From contig NC_053137.1 in assembly GCF_016808335.1 (NCBI RefSeq), positions 10,094,506-10,158,505 on the forward strand: a stretch of DNA of 64,000 nt, given 5' to 3'. A program made the position numbers and the translations under genes. Numbering within the stretch: the first letter of the stretch is position 1; every line of letters begins with the position of its first letter. Under the pieces are notes generated by a model. The model did not search any database and was not told the origin of the DNA. It saw only the letters and a program-made list of their open reading frames with translations. This document shows, piece by piece, positions 23,827 to 36,448 of this stretch. This DNA comes from Panicum virgatum (taxonomy: Eukaryota > Streptophyta > Magnoliopsida > Poales > Poaceae).

Positions 23827-24774
23827 TGTAACGACCCGGCCCGGGATAACGGCTAAGATCTACTCTGCAAGTTGAGTAAACCACACATACTAATTAATCC
23901 TATTGCGCTTTCGTCCTCGCTTCGCGCAAAAAGGATCGATCCGGAATTAATTAGCTTCCCGCGACCGGGTATTTAAGCTGGTCTGCTCCTTCCTCCGATT
24001 CCAGTATGGGATTATCGGTCCGGCGCTACAGTGTCCCGCGATGAACAGTACCCCAACGCTACAGTACCAGGCGTGCTACAGTACTTGAGCTACAGTGCCC
24101 GACATCGGGCCCGTCCCAATTCTGCTACAGTGCTCGAGCTACAGTACCGACGCCTGCTGCAGTATCCCGTCCCAGCACTGTTCAGCTCGGCCCACTGGCC
24201 CACTTAAGGCTGGGATGTCACATACACCCACCCTTAGGACTCGACGTCCTCGTCGAGGCATCGAACCAGCTTACCCATACGGGACAGGAACAGGATCTCC
24301 TCTCTTGGCTCACGACTGTATGTCCTAGTGCCAATCAACACATGTACACGTCTGTACGTCCAGTGCTAACGGCGCATCCTCGATGCCCGCGCACTGACCC
24401 GCACACGCCCGTGTACATGCTGGGCCCGTGACCCACACCTACCCGTGAAACCGCGAGAGTCGGCTCTGATACCACTGTATCGACCCGGCCCGGGATAACG
24501 GCTAAGATCTACTCTGCAAGTTGAGTAAACCACACCTACTAATTAATCCTCTTGCGCTTTCGTCCTCGCTTGCCGCAAAAAAGATCGATCCGGAATTAAT
24601 TAGCTTCCCGCGACCGGCTATTTAAGCTGGTCTGCTCCTTCCTCCGATTCCAGTATGGGATTATCGGTCCCGCGATGAACAGTGCTCGAGCTACAGTACC
24701 GACGCCTGCTGCAGTATCCCGGCCCAGCACTGTTCAGCTCGGCCCACTGGCCCACTTAAGGCTGGGATGTCACA
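23827..24774 (-). mobile_element. TRIM-like miniature LTR retrotransposon (948 bp)
   Basis: Target duplication GGCGC (23822-23826 and 24775-24779). LTRs are 23827-24222 (396 bp) and 24476-24774 (299 bp, with an internal deletion). Both run TGTA(A/T)CGACCCGG to GGGATGTCACA. The 253-bp interior has a primer site complementary to initiator tRNA-Met (TGGTATCAGAGCC in minus sense, 24463-24475) and no coding capacity. Minus orientation. Confidence 0.88.
24020..24170. repeat. GCTACAGT motif array in the TRIM LTR
   Basis: Seven copies of (G)CTACAGT(A/G) or a close variant occur at irregular spacing within about 150 bp of the longer LTR. Most are deleted from the other LTR. Confidence 0.7.
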
Positions 24775-26147
24775 GGCGCCGCTCCAGACTTCTCATGCGT
24801 GCTTCCCAAACTGGGGTTCTGATGGCCGGCGGGAAGAACCTCATTGGTGTGGGGGCTAGGTGCTCCTCGAAAATCCGGCACAGGTATCAAAGTGCCTTTC
24901 TGATGGCCAAGGGATAGGTGTCTTGGTGCCTAAATCCCGTAGCGGTTACTCGCCACGGCTAGATGTCGGGGTAGCGATCGCTCCTGGCGATGACCAGGAT
25001 CACCCTGCAGCGGAGGGTACCATGGTGCTCGTACTCTCTGCTGTAGTACCTTGGGCGTTCCATGACGCCAAGGCCTTCCAGGGCGTTGATCAACAGGCTG
25101 GGGAAGCCAGGTGCAGCTTGAGGTGCTACCCCTATCATGGGAACTCTCCCTAGATCCTAAGAGGGCGCTTCTTCAGTGGAAGGTACTGACCCATCATGTC
25201 TTCTTCAGTCTGAGTTCCTTTATCCAAGTGGGTTTCTTCGGGTTCTTCTTCCTCGGTCTGAGTACCTACATCCCAATGGGTTTCCATGGGTTCTTCTTCT
25301 TCTTCTTCCTCTATCCATCCACCTATTCCTCTACGAGCCTCGTATTCTCGCATTCGGGCTTGGAGAGCGGCCAGGGAATTCTCGGCGCGTGTGGCTCTTG
25401 CCTGTTGCTCTTCCAGTTTTGCCTCTTTTTCTTCCATTTGGACTTGGAGGGCGGCTAGGGAATACTCGGCGTGTACGGTTCTTGTCCGTTGTTCATCCAG
25501 CTCCGGGGTTGCCTTTTCTGCTCTGTGGACTTGTTGCTTCAGTTGTGCTGCTTGCTCGCGGTAGAGCTCATCCAGGCCGGTGAGATAGATGGATCGGTGG
25601 GATACTGTGTCTTCTAGGTCTTCTTCTTCCCTTCCGAGTCCTCTCATCCGGGCGATCCAGGTGCGTCCTCTTCCTTCCGTTGGCGGGAAGAATCCCATAG
25701 GAGTCCGCTGAAGGTGATGTTTGTAGATTATTCGGAGCCATCGCAGGGCTTTATGGGCGGCTTTCCGATAGGTATCCGGGAAACGGAATCCAGTGGTGGA
25801 GATGAACCAAGGGTCCACATCAGGGTAGCGGGTGCTTCTTGCTATGAAGATCATCAGGTCACACCGAAGAGTGCCCTTGGAGTCGTACTCCCGATAGAGA
25901 AACTCTGGTGGGTCCACAACTCCGAGTCATTCCAGGCTGAGTATCAACAACTTTGGAAGGCCGGGCTCTGCATGACAGATTCCGCCAATCCATCCATTGT
26001 CAGCCATCTGGAATAGGGCAAGAACCAAAGATAAGTGTTTGTGTCAAGAAAGAGTTATAGATAGAAAAGTCCTAAGGTGAAGGGTTTGAAAACGGGTTTC
26101 GCTCCTAGGGTCACGTCCTACGACCAACCTACAGCTCTGATACCACC

Positions 26148-29100
26148 TGAAGCGTCCCCTCATAAGAGAGAACTTAAATGTGATACAAAACACCAGTCCC
26201 AGGAGGCTGATGCCACATTTATTACATCAGATGGTTCATAACCGTACAAACCTCGGAGGACACTCGATACAGATAATGATGATAAGTAACCAGGCTACAA
26301 CATAACACCAGACCGCAACCCACATAGGGTCTAGCTCGGGCTCAGAGTACTGCGTCAGCGAAAACATCTCGAACAGGGCTGGTTCCACAGGCAAGGTTGG
26401 GTGTAGAACGATAACCCTACTCAGCGTCGTCTGGTACAAAGTCTGGATCTTCCTCTGTAAAAAGTAAGAATGGGGTGAGTACAAACGTACTCAGCAAGTC
26501 CAACCACACCCACGGAGGGGGTTATATCAGAATAATATGCATAGGTATATCAAGGATAAGGTTACGGTTTAATTTACGGAAAGCTAAATTTTATGCAGGG
26601 GTTTATTTAGCAGCAAACATTTCTAAAACCAGTTTTTGTTTTGAGTAACACGGAGTCTAAGTTTTAAACTGCTACCGGACTCCCCGTCCATTGTAGCACA
26701 CAGCACAACTGCCGGACACAATTTCAAAACAACACACACCATCCCATCCCAAGAAACACTAGTTATGTGACCACACCGTAACTCGCCCAATACCGTGGGC
26801 ATGGCTATTCGAATAGCTTTTAACTCTGCAGAGGTGTGCAACTTTACCCACAAGTAGGATTACCACATCTCGAACACCGTCGTGTCGGTGTAGATCCCAA
26901 CATAGCCATTACCCACCTTAGCTAAGCCTGACTAGCCATCACGGGATTCACCAAGGGGTCATCGACCTAACTCTGAGGTATAACCGGGGTATAAGTCACA
27001 CTGAGCATATCCCTTCTCCTTGGTCACCCGTTGCTCTCAGCCCTCCTGATGGCTATGACACCAACTAGTGGGATTCATGCTACACCGTTGCCCATTCAAC
27101 GGTCGAGTGGTTTGCACGATAGAGGAGTTAGGTGAGATGACACATCAACTCGGTCCTTAGACACGACAAGATGGATATCTCCCTTCTTTGTCCTGCCACA
27201 TTGGCACAAGCACACCAAATGGCAAATCCGTAGAAATGCCATCCATCCCATCTAAACTTTCTTTACAAAAACACCACATTTATCCCATCCCACACGCACA
27301 CATTTTCTTTATAAAATAAATCGTATTATGAGCAAAGTCCTAAGCGTTCTAATATCGATTAACGTCCAAGCAAAATCAGACATTAATCTAGGTGGTCAAG
27401 GAATAGTCATCACAAATCAAGGGGTGGCTATCCAACCGTGTTTTCATGCAAGCAAAACATATGCAATTTTATAAAGCAGGCTATTGGGTTGTGTTTATAA
27501 AAACTAGGACAGAAACATGCAACAAAGGATGGGATTGAACTTGCCGTCTTTGTAGCCTTCGGGGAGGTCCTGTCCTTCGGGCTCGGGGTCGTGGATCTGC
27601 TCCTCGTTCACGGGCTCACAGTATTGCTCGACAACGGGTCGATCAGAGTTTGTTTGGTGCATGAAATAATAGGTTTGTGAAGTTCTAGGGGTCAAACGAG
27701 GGTCTAAGGACCTATTTGTAAATATTTTGGGGAGGACAGGGGCTTGTTAACAAATTTTGGAAGTCTTTGGACTATCCTGGAAAGGTCAAGGGTTTAATTA
27801 AAATTATGTTTATAGGGGTAAGGGTTTATTTTGGATTACATCATAAAAGGGGGCTTGGTTTGCAAAATGGCCAACAAGAGGGAGGGCTCTTTCTGGAATA
27901 GAAGAAAAAGGGGGGTTCGGCAAAATCGTCATCCCCTTCCTCTCCCCGCGCAGAACAGAGGAGAGGGGAGGGCGGCGCTCGGCACCGGCGATTCGGCGGC
28001 CTGGGGGTCCGGCGGCGGCTCGGGGTAGGGGGGAAAAGGGGCAGCGGGGAGTGGAGATTCGATTCCCCCGCTCACCTTGGCCTGAGGCGCGTCGAGGAGG
28101 CGGGGCAACGGGAGTAGGCGGCGGCGGCACTAGCGGCGTGCGGCGGCGGCGCTGGAAGCCTTCAGGAGGGGCGGGCTGTGGCGGTCGGGGATGAGGAGCT
28201 TGAGGGCGGTGCCGGGGTCCTTTTATAGCTCGAGTAAGGTGGTGGAGCGGGCGGTAGGGCGGTGCCCGCGGTGTGGCCGGTCGGCGAGCCTTGCGGGCGC
28301 CATTAATGGCGTTTTGGCCACTGGCGAGCGTCGCGGAGCGGTGCACGGGCGGCGAGGCGGCCACAGGTGACAAGATTGTTCGGGCAGGCGTGCGTGGGGA
28401 AGAGGACCGGCCACTGTGTGCAAGCAGTGCGTCGTACCCGGCTTCGTCCTTGACAGCGGCGAGGGCGGCGAGGTGCATAGGAGGGCGGTGGCGATCGACG
28501 GGCAGCGCGGCGGGTCTTCGGTGTGTGTGGAACGCGTGCGGCGCGCGTTTCCAGGCAGTGGCGAGCGGCGCAGCGTGGGGCACAGTGGCGGCACGACGAG
28601 CGGTGCGGCGGCGTGTGTGTGCGCGTGCACGCGAACGGCGCTGAGCGGGGCGGGGCAGTCGAGCGGCGCAGCGACGAGCGGTGCGCGGCGTGCACGTGGG
28701 CACGGCGAGGCGCACGTTCGTGTGCACGCGGTGGGGCAGGGAGCAGCAGCGTGGGCGCGTGTGCCGCGTCGGTGTGCGCGGCACAGGCGGCGTTGGTGGC
28801 GTGCGCGGGGTCGGGGCGGGGTGCTGGCGGCGGCCTTGGCGCGGCGTGTCCACGCGGCCGGGTGATGCCGAGCCGGTTCGCGTGCGGGCCGGCTGCGTGG
28901 GCGTGCGCGCGGGCGGGGCAAGCGGCCGGGGCGCGGCACGGGGAGGAAGGGGAGACGCGCGCACGAGCGGCCGGGAGCGGGAGGCGGCTCGGGGCAGGCG
29001 CGACGGGGAAGGAGGGAAGGAGCGAGAGAAGGAAGGGAGGGAGAAAAGAAATAAAGAAAAGAAATGGAAAAGGGAAAAGAAATGGAGAAAAAGGAGAGGA

Positions 29101-29399
29101 AAAAAATGGGAAGGGGAAAAAGGAAGGAGGGGGAAAAGCGGGCACGCGCCGGCGGCGATCGCGGGGTGTGCGCCAAGGAGGAGAGGGAGGAAAAGGAGAA
29201 AGAGAGGGAGAGACTCGCGGCGGTCGGACGCGACACGTCGCGCTGGATGGGAAACGGATGGGACGTGCGTTGAAAACGGGTGCCGGTTTGTTCAGGAAAA
29301 TTCTAGGACTAGGGTTTAGGGTCTAAGGGGGAGTCGAGCTCAACGACAAAAAATGGTTTTAGCGTACGATTTAATTTAGTGAGTTTTCGGGATGTTACA
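26148..29399 (-). repeat. 5' LTR of minus-strand chromovirus (3252 bp)
   Basis: Second LTR copy, adjoining the primer site (CTCTGATACCACC on the plus strand up to 26147). Relative to the other LTR it has a deletion and rearrangement near 27.59-27.66 kb and many point differences. It contains the matching acidic terminal exon (26454-26417) and an internal exon ending at 27545. Confidence 0.88.
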
Positions 29400-29404
29400 A
29401 TATG

Positions 29405-29604
29405 CTGATTCTAGGCGTATGTTGGAGCACATACCGGGACTACCGGATTTGATATTATTTTGGATGAATGACGTGTCGGTTATTTGTGTCTCTAGATGTG
29501 GGATAACACGTGGCACACTCTCCGGCAAGCACGTGTTAACTCTCATCTGGATGATAATGACCGGCGGTTCGTTTAAAATAGTATCAAATTGGGCGGTTCT
29601 CACA
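29405..29604 (+). repeat. 5' LTR of outer gypsy element, part 2
   Basis: Continues the LTR after the nested element (29400-29404 is the target duplication). It matches 36249-36448 nearly base for base and ends GGTTCTCACA directly before the primer site at 29607. Confidence 0.88.
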
Positions 29605-30278
29605 ACGGGTATCAGAGCTGAGGTTCCATGAAGTGAATCTAAAATTGGCTTAGTGGGTTGAGAGTCAATTAAAATTCGATTACTTGCACTAAGATTTACT
29701 TTGGTTAAAAATTTGAACTTAAGGTAAAATGCTAACTTTCTTCCTTTGTCTTAGAGCTAATTCTTTCTTACTGCTTCACTCATTTAATTAAGACATGCTT
29801 AACCCCTCTTGTCTTCATGAGTAATGGGAGCGTAGAAAAACCCTATCGTCCTCTAGAAACCTTTTGAGCCATCTACCAGGGTTGAGAAGGTGAGAATCAC
29901 CCATTGTCCTGAGCGCTAGTAGGAGGGTTGTAGCGCTGCTGGACAATGCGGTTGTTTCGGGTCGTGAGTGCTAGAACGTTAAGGCGTGCTCACGATGTGA
30001 GGAGACGTCATGATGCATTCATACCTCGCATGCATGCATGCATATTTTCTTTTGGTTTTCAAATCTGCATCTAACTAATCTAAGGTGCCGTTGTCTAATT
30101 TTCGCTAATCTCGTTCTTGTTAAGTTTAGTGGGCCAAATCTACCCTTTCTCTTAGATATGTTATTCTAGTGTTGGTTATGTGTTAGATTTTTATCTACAC
30201 ATTGTCTTTCCACCCTGCTTTTGAGTATCATCCTCCATCTTTCATTCCTGACCGCTAACCGTTTTGTTTATTAACAGG

Positions 30279-31100
30279 ATGGTGTTGCATTCGGGAACCG
30301 AGAGGGATGGTGCCAATGGTTCGGGTGGCAATAACAACCGCAACAACGAGGATCCCCTTCCTAATCCTCCCGTTCACCCAAACCTCGCGGACGTCCTGGC
30401 CCGGCAAACTGAACTCATGGCGCACTTAGTCAATCAGATGGGCAATGCCGGCAATAATGGTCCAAGAGCTGAGCCTCAAGTGAACAGGTTTGGGGATTTC
30501 TTTCGCACCAACCCGCCCATCTTTCGTAGCTCTAAGGATCCTCTTGATGCGGATTTCTGGCTCAATGTCATTGAATAAAAACTGGGTCTTATTGAGTGTG
30601 AGCCATATGAGAAGGTTCTTTTTGCTGCTCATCAACTTCATGGTGCCCCTGGGGTTTGGTGGCGGAACTTCAAGGCATCTCACCCTGCCAACCACCGCTT
30701 CACATGGGAGGAGTGGCCACCGATGCCAAGAAGCAAGAACGCCTGTACGATGGGCTCTCTGCAGAGTTACAAGACAAGCTCTCCACTACCAAGTTTGAAG
30801 ACTTCAATGACTTGGTGAATATCGCTATCAGAGCTGAGCACAAGATGAAGAATCTTGAGGCAAAGAACAAGCACCCTGCTCCTACCTCTGCGGGCGGTAG
30901 ATCCTCACGTCCACGTCTGGGGCCTTCTCCTTTTCCACCTCGGGCACCGGATACTCAACCTCCCCGCGCCTATGTGGATTGTGCGTCACCCTCAACCTCC
31001 TCAAGGACAAGCTCCTAGGCCGATCAATGCCTATTGGAGCAATCCAAATGTTACCGCAAAGGGTCCGTGCTACAATTGTGGTGGCACAGGTCATTTCTCC
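30279..31100 (+). pseudogene. gag of outer gypsy element
   Basis: The ATG at 30279 opens an Asn/Gly-rich N terminus and the gag core NPPIFRSSKDPLDADFWLNVIE, then a TAA at 30576. The frame then shifts (LYDGLSAELQDKL in another frame) and returns. A CCHC knuckle CYNCGGTGHFSRDC lies near 31071-31112. At least one stop and two frame changes disrupt it. Confidence 0.75.
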
Positions 31101-33917
31101 AGGGATTGCCCCTCTCCGAGGCGTGGTGGTGCCTTCAATGCATCCAGGCCTAATAATCCTCTACCTCAAGCACAGCGCCAAGAAATTAAGCCACAACAAG
31201 CTCCTAAACGTGGCCGCCTCAACTACACCACAGCCGAAGAAATTCCGGCGAATGCCGAAGTCCTCATGGGTACGCTCCTAATCAATTCTCACCCTGCTAT
31301 GGTTCTTTTTTATTCTGGAGCAACTTTTTCTTTCATCAGCAAGAAATTTATGCCGCATAGTAAGCTTGAGATGCAAAACCTACAAGTGCCATACCATATA
31401 GAATCACCGGGTGGGGAAATCATTGCCAGACACTTTGCTAGTGAGGTTCCAATTCTCATTGAGGGAGTTACTTTTCGAGCCAATTTTCTCATTCTAGACA
31501 AGCTGTAGTTAGATGTGATTCTTGGAATGAATTGGTTGGGTAAGCATGATGGAGTTATCAAGTGTGGGCCCCGCACCATCGATCTTTTGCATCCCTTAGG
31601 GAATAGAGTTCTACTCTCTTTTGCCAAGATGGAATCTTGTTTATATGCTTTGCCGAATGCTAAAGTTACTGCTTTGGAAGATATTCCCGTGGTGTGTGAG
31701 TATCCAGATGTCTTTCCAGAAGAATTACTGGGTATGCCTCCTGATCGTGAGGTGGAATTCATTATAGAGCTCATGCCCGGGACTGCTCCTATCTCTAAAC
31801 AGCCTTACCGAATGCCTCCCAATGAGTTGAAGGAATTGAAGAAACAACTCAAGATTCTATTGGATAAGGGTTTTATTCGCCCGAGCTCCTCTCCTTGGGG
31901 ATGCCCAGCTCTTTTTGTGAAGAAGAAAGATGATAGTTTACGGATGTGTGTTGATTACCATCCGTTAAACAAAGTCACTGTCAAGAACAAATATCCTCTT
32001 CCTCGGATTGATATCTTATTTGATCAACTCTCGGGAGCTCGATATTTCTCCAAGATTGATTTAAGATTAGGTTATCATCAAATCAAGATCCGGAAAGAAG
32101 ATATTCCTAAAACGGCTTTCTCTACTAGATATGGTCTTTATGAATTCACTGTCATGTCCTTCGGCCTCACCAATGCGCCGGCTTATTTCATGTATCTGAT
32201 GAATAGCATCTTCATGGAGGAACTTGATGTCTTTGTGATCATCTTCATTGATGATATTCTCATTTATTCCAAGACCCAAGAAGATCATGCTCGTTATATT
32301 CATATCGTCCTCCAAAAGCTGAGAGAACATCGTCTTTATGCCAAGTTTAGCAAATGTGAGTTTTGGCTTGAAAAGGTCTCTTTTCTCGGTCATATTCTCT
32401 CCAAGGATGGTATTGCTGTAGATCCTAGTAAGGTGCAAGATGTTCTTGATTGGAAGCAACCTCAGAATGTCCACGAGATCCGGAGTTTTCTTGGACTTGC
32501 GGGATATTACCGCCGGTTCATAGAGAACTTTTCTAAAATTGCAAAGCCTATGACCGAGTTACTGAAGAATGGGGTCAAGTTTGAGTGGTCCCCAGCCTGT
32601 GAAGCAGCCTTTCAAACCCTTAAGGATCGCCTCACTACTGCTCCAGTTCTTTCTCAGCCAGATATTTCCAAGAGTTTCGATATTTATTGCGATGCTTCTC
32701 GCATCGGTCTTGGCTGTGTTCTTATGCAAAAAGGCCGAGTAGTGGCCTATGCTTCTCGTCAACTCTAGCGACATGAAGAAAATTATCCTACCCATGATTT
32801 AGAGCTTGCGGCTGTTGTCCATGCTCTAAAAATATGGCGTCATTATCTGCTTGGTAATCACTGCAACATCTATACTGATCACAAGAGCCTCAACTACATT
32901 TTCACTCAATCTGATCTCAACATGAGGCAACGCCGATGGCTTGAACTGATCAAGGATTATGATCTTGAAGTGCATTATCATCCTGGTAAGGCAAATGTCG
33001 TCGCTGATGCACTAAGCCGGAAGGCTCAATGCAATTGTTTGGCTATAGCTCCTCCTACGCATACTCTTTGTGATGATCTTCAAAAACCTGGAATTTCCAT
33101 AGTCAAAGAAGGCTATCTTGCTGCTCTCACGATCAAATATGATCTTTATGATCAAATTAAGGAAGCCCAAAAGAAGAATAAGGGTATGGCTCGAATTCGG
33201 GAATTAATGAAGGAGGGCAAAGCCCGATGCTTCTCTACGGATAATGAAGGAGTTCTATTCTTTGGGAAGCATATTGTGGTGCCTAAGGATCATAACCTCA
33301 GGCGAATTATCCTTGATGAAGCCCATAGTTCTCAATTCTCCATTCATCCGGGCAGTACCAAAATGTATCAAGATCTCAAGCAAAGGTTTTGGTGGACTCG
33401 CATGAAGCGAGAAATCGCTCGATATGTCGTCGAGTGCGATGTTTGCCAGAAGGTTAAAGCCGAGCATCTCAAACCAGCTGGTACTCTTCAGCCCTTACCT
33501 ATTCCATCATGGAAGTGGGAAGAAATTGGAATGGATTTCATCACTGGATTACCCAAGTCTTCTCAAGGATATGATTCCATATGGGTAATCATGGATCATT
33601 TGACAAAATCGGCTCATTTCCTTCCAGTAAAGACTACGTATCATGTCAAGCAATATGCGGAGTTATATCTCACTCGCATTGTCTGTCTTCATGGTGTTCC
33701 TAAGAAAATTGTCTCTGATCGTGGTCCTCAGTTTGTTGCTCACTTTTGGAGAAGTCTTCATGAAGCCATGGGAACTGATCTCACCTGTAGCACTGCTTAT
33801 CATCCTCAAACTGACGGTCAAGCTGAGAGAGTCAATCAAATCCTAGAAGATATGTTAAGAGCTTGTGCTCTCATATATGAGAAGAAATGGGTTACATGCT
33901 TGCCGTTCGCAGAGTGA
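31101..33917 (+). pseudogene. pol of outer gypsy element (PR-RT-RH-partial INT)
   Basis: One reading frame with stops at 31506-31508 and 32766-32768. The protease site reads LFYSGATFSF, so the catalytic Asp codon is Tyr (31311-31313). RT keeps [10 protein letters not shown]. RNase H has [10 protein letters not shown]. Integrase has its zinc finger ([11 protein letters not shown]), [16 protein letters not shown] and [13 protein letters not shown], and breaks off after CLPFAE at 33917, losing the rest of integrase and any chromodomain. Confidence 0.85.
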
Positions 33918-36448
33918 GGCTCGCCGCCACCTCCTTCTCCCCGTGCGCGCCTCCCCTGACCGCTCCGGCCCTGCCTCCGCCGTGCCGCCCGGGTCAAGGC
34001 CGCCCGGCCTGCCTTGACTTGGCCCGGGGGCGCCTGCTCGTGGGACCCACCTGTCGGCCTCTGGCTGGCGGGTGTGGCCGGATCCGGGTGTACCTAGCAA
34101 TTTTGCTAGGGTTTCTTTAGGTTTTATTTGTTTGCAATCTTGTAAAATGTGTAGAAATTCATGTATAACTCCAAAAATTGTGAAACATGTTTTGCTGGAT
34201 TCCTCTAGCTTAGATCTACTCAAGAAAAATATTGTTTTGCATGTTACTTTGCTGTAGATTTATTTATAGTTTTATTTTGCAAAAGTGAGTTTAATGCTTA
34301 GTTATTCGAGTATTGCTCTAAAAATTTCAAACTAAATTTTGTTAGACTCCTTGTGAGGTGTAATTTTCAATGGTGCAACTTGTTCACATGCTTTCTTTAT
34401 GTTTATCAAAGTTTTAGCTTATTTTCTTATGCTTTATCTGAAAATGGTTTATTATAGAACTTCTTGCTGGAAAGTGAAAAAATGGCCAAACCAGTTTTAT
34501 TAGCTTTGCTTTCATGCCTAGTAACTAAGCTATTTTTCTTGGATTTGTTTAGTTTAGTTTGCATTCCTTTTCTGATTTACCTTGTTTAGAGTGGCTGAAA
34601 CTATTATATTTATGTTTAATTATAGGAAAATTCTTTTCCTGGAAAACCAATTTTCATAAGTTCTTTGCATTGTTCTCAGCATGCTCAAATTATTTCATGA
34701 TTTATTCTTATTGTTTAGTCAATTTCTTAATTCTTGCATCGCATTCATGCATTATAGTGACCGAGCCGTCGGAGGTCGAACCCGTGGAGCCCACCGAGTC
34801 TGTGGAGCCTGAACCCGGGATCTCGTTCGTGGTCGAGCCTGAAGTTAACCAAGGCAAGCAGCTAAGCATATTCCTTGCACCTGTCTAATCTGATTTAGTT
34901 TAGCTATTCCACCTGGGTATTGTTGGGCTATATATGTATAGTAAGTATGTATTGCATTGTTGTACCTATCTTGATGCATAGTCCTTCCTTGATTTGTTAT
35001 CCTTGTTTTTGGCACTATTTAGTTAGTTAATTACTTAACTTGACTAGATGCTTAGCCCTCCTTAGAATACGTACATTGCTCGCTAGACAGGAACGGTTTG
35101 GAGGATCACATTTACCGTTTACCCTTGATCGCACTGGTTCGGTTGGGTAGTTAAGAGTTTGGTAGTATCGAGATTCGAGCGGAATGGTAGGGCCTAGATA
35201 ATGAAGTCACATGGGCATAGTCCGCTTGGATCGATTAAGGACCGAGTGGATGCCATCGGCCTTGAGCACCTTTCCGTACTACCACATATACAATATAATG
35301 GTACGGATAAGCCAATTACCTTCTTTGACTTGATCATTGATGTGTAGTCCTAGATACGTGGCTACGGGCTATGCAGAGAGGCTTAGTGTGTCCCCAGGTG
35401 GACCTATGTGTAGGAAAGTTTAGAAATATCCCTGGTGGAACTAAGTCTGTACTCGTAAGCTAGGTATGAGGTTCAACGATCGAGCCTTGTTGGGAACGGT
35501 TGACGTGAGTACCCCTTTACCCGGCATGATCGGTTGGGTGAGTCGCATGGTCCTCGCATCATGTGGGTAAAGTAGTACACCCTTGCAAAGTTATAATCAA
35601 TTCGAATTGCCGCGCTCTCGGATATGAGCAAGCTCTTGGTTCGCCGAATTCCTCTTAGAGAGTTCCGGTTTTGTTGGTGTTGGTTTCATGTCTTGTCAAT
35701 AATCTATTGATTATTATGTTATTCTTTTAATCAACTAAAATTAGTTAGGGGTTTGGGCAACAATAATCAATTCTGATAGGTGATAGTGTAGGGAGTAATG
35801 CTTATGCAATAACTACTTAACCTTAAATCTTTTACTTGAGCCAATGTATGATCCTTGCTTATTTAATCGCGTAAGTCTTGCAGAGTACCTTTGTACTCAG
35901 GGTGCTTTCTAAACCTAGTTGCAGGTGAGCTGGAAGTGGTGTTCGGCCACTTCTATTCCGCTGATCCTAATGCGGGGGAGGAGTAGGTCGTTGTGGCTGT
36001 GGTGATGTCCTTGAGCAAGGCATCATCTTAAGTATGTTTTTATCGTAATCAAAATCCGTGAGAGTTTGTAATTGTAATAAACTTTACGTTTCTGTTTAAT
36101 ATGATTTCCGTGAGCCCAAGGCTTGTAAGTGAAGCTCAAAACCCACCTATATTGAACTTGTAATATTAAGTTTCGAACTCTGTTTTTGTGAAATTGCTCT
36201 CTGTGGATTATTGGCGATGTATTCGATTGTAAACGATATGTGCATATGCTGATTCTGGGCGTATGTTGGAGCACATACTGGGACTACCGGATTTGATATT
36301 ATTTTGGATGAATGACGTGTCGGTTATTTGTGTCTCTAGATGTGGGATAACACGTGGCACGTTCTCCGGCAAGCACGTGTTAACTCTCATTTGGATGATA
36401 ATGACCGACGGTTCATTTAAAATAGTATCAAATTGGGCGGTTCTCACA
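33918..36448 (+). repeat. 3' LTR of outer gypsy element, 5'-truncated
   Basis: Aligned to 12718-15083 plus 29405-29604. The first bases of the LTR are lost at the deletion junction with integrase. It ends GGTTCTCACA, followed by the target duplication TCAAT. Confidence 0.85.
34758..35986 (+). other. Spliced acidic mini-ORF within outer-element 3' LTR
   Basis: Second copy of the 13589-14818 model. Exon 34758-34853 ends CAAG|GCAAGC. The terminal exon after GTTGCAG runs from 35925 to the TAG at 35984-35986. Frame and splice motifs are kept in spite of LTR divergence. Confidence 0.42.

Larger units (their letters stand above)
23340..25980 (-). pseudogene. Extra ORF upstream of gag with duplicated domain, split by TRIM
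   Basis: Between primer site and gag lies a second coding region. It starts near 25975 (MADNGWIGG) and encodes two tandem copies of one module: YREYDSKGTLRC, IARSTRYPD, DTYRKAAHKALRWL, then a coiled coil (copy 1, 25917-25150); and SREYEHHGTLRC, IARSDRYPD, DTYPLAIRKALRYL, then a coiled coil (copy 2, about 25145-24780 continuing 23826-23340). A TGA near 25920, a TAG near 24962 and the TRIM at 23827-24774 disrupt it. The module resembles the middle of the extra ORF at 53619-54728. Its function is not recognised. Confidence 0.65.
15084..29399 (-). mobile_element. Minus-strand Tekay-type chromovirus nested in outer LTR
   Basis: 14.3-kb Ty3-gypsy element with the target duplication ATATG (15079-15083 and 29400-29404). 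In minus orientation: 5' LTR 29399-26148, primer site GGTGGTATCAGAGC next to it, an extra ORF region (about 25980-23340) split by a TRIM, gag (23063-about 21990), pol to about 18470 with a C-terminal chromodomain, a polypurine tract AAGTGGGGTAGGTT, and 3' LTR 18459-15084. Several in-frame stops make it non-autonomous. LTR copies differ by many substitutions and indels, so it is older than the 50.7-62.4 kb element. Confidence 0.9.
12718..36448 (+). mobile_element. Outer Ty3-gypsy element, internally deleted and invaded
   Basis: Flanked by the target duplication TCAAT (12713-12717 and 36449-36453). The 5' LTR is 12718-15083 plus 29405-29604, interrupted by a complete minus-strand element. Then come the primer site GGGTATCAGAGC (29607-29618), gag, pol and a 5'-truncated 3' LTR (about 33918-36448). 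The polyprotein stops right after CLPFAE of integrase, where a deletion joins pol to LTR sequence. It lies in intron 1 of K2 and explains most of that intron. Confidence 0.88.

Noticed and set aside
25176..25583. Plus-strand ORFs opposite the extra ORF (Ser/Leu-rich)
   Set aside because: Antisense shadows of the coiled-coil coding region; no independent support.
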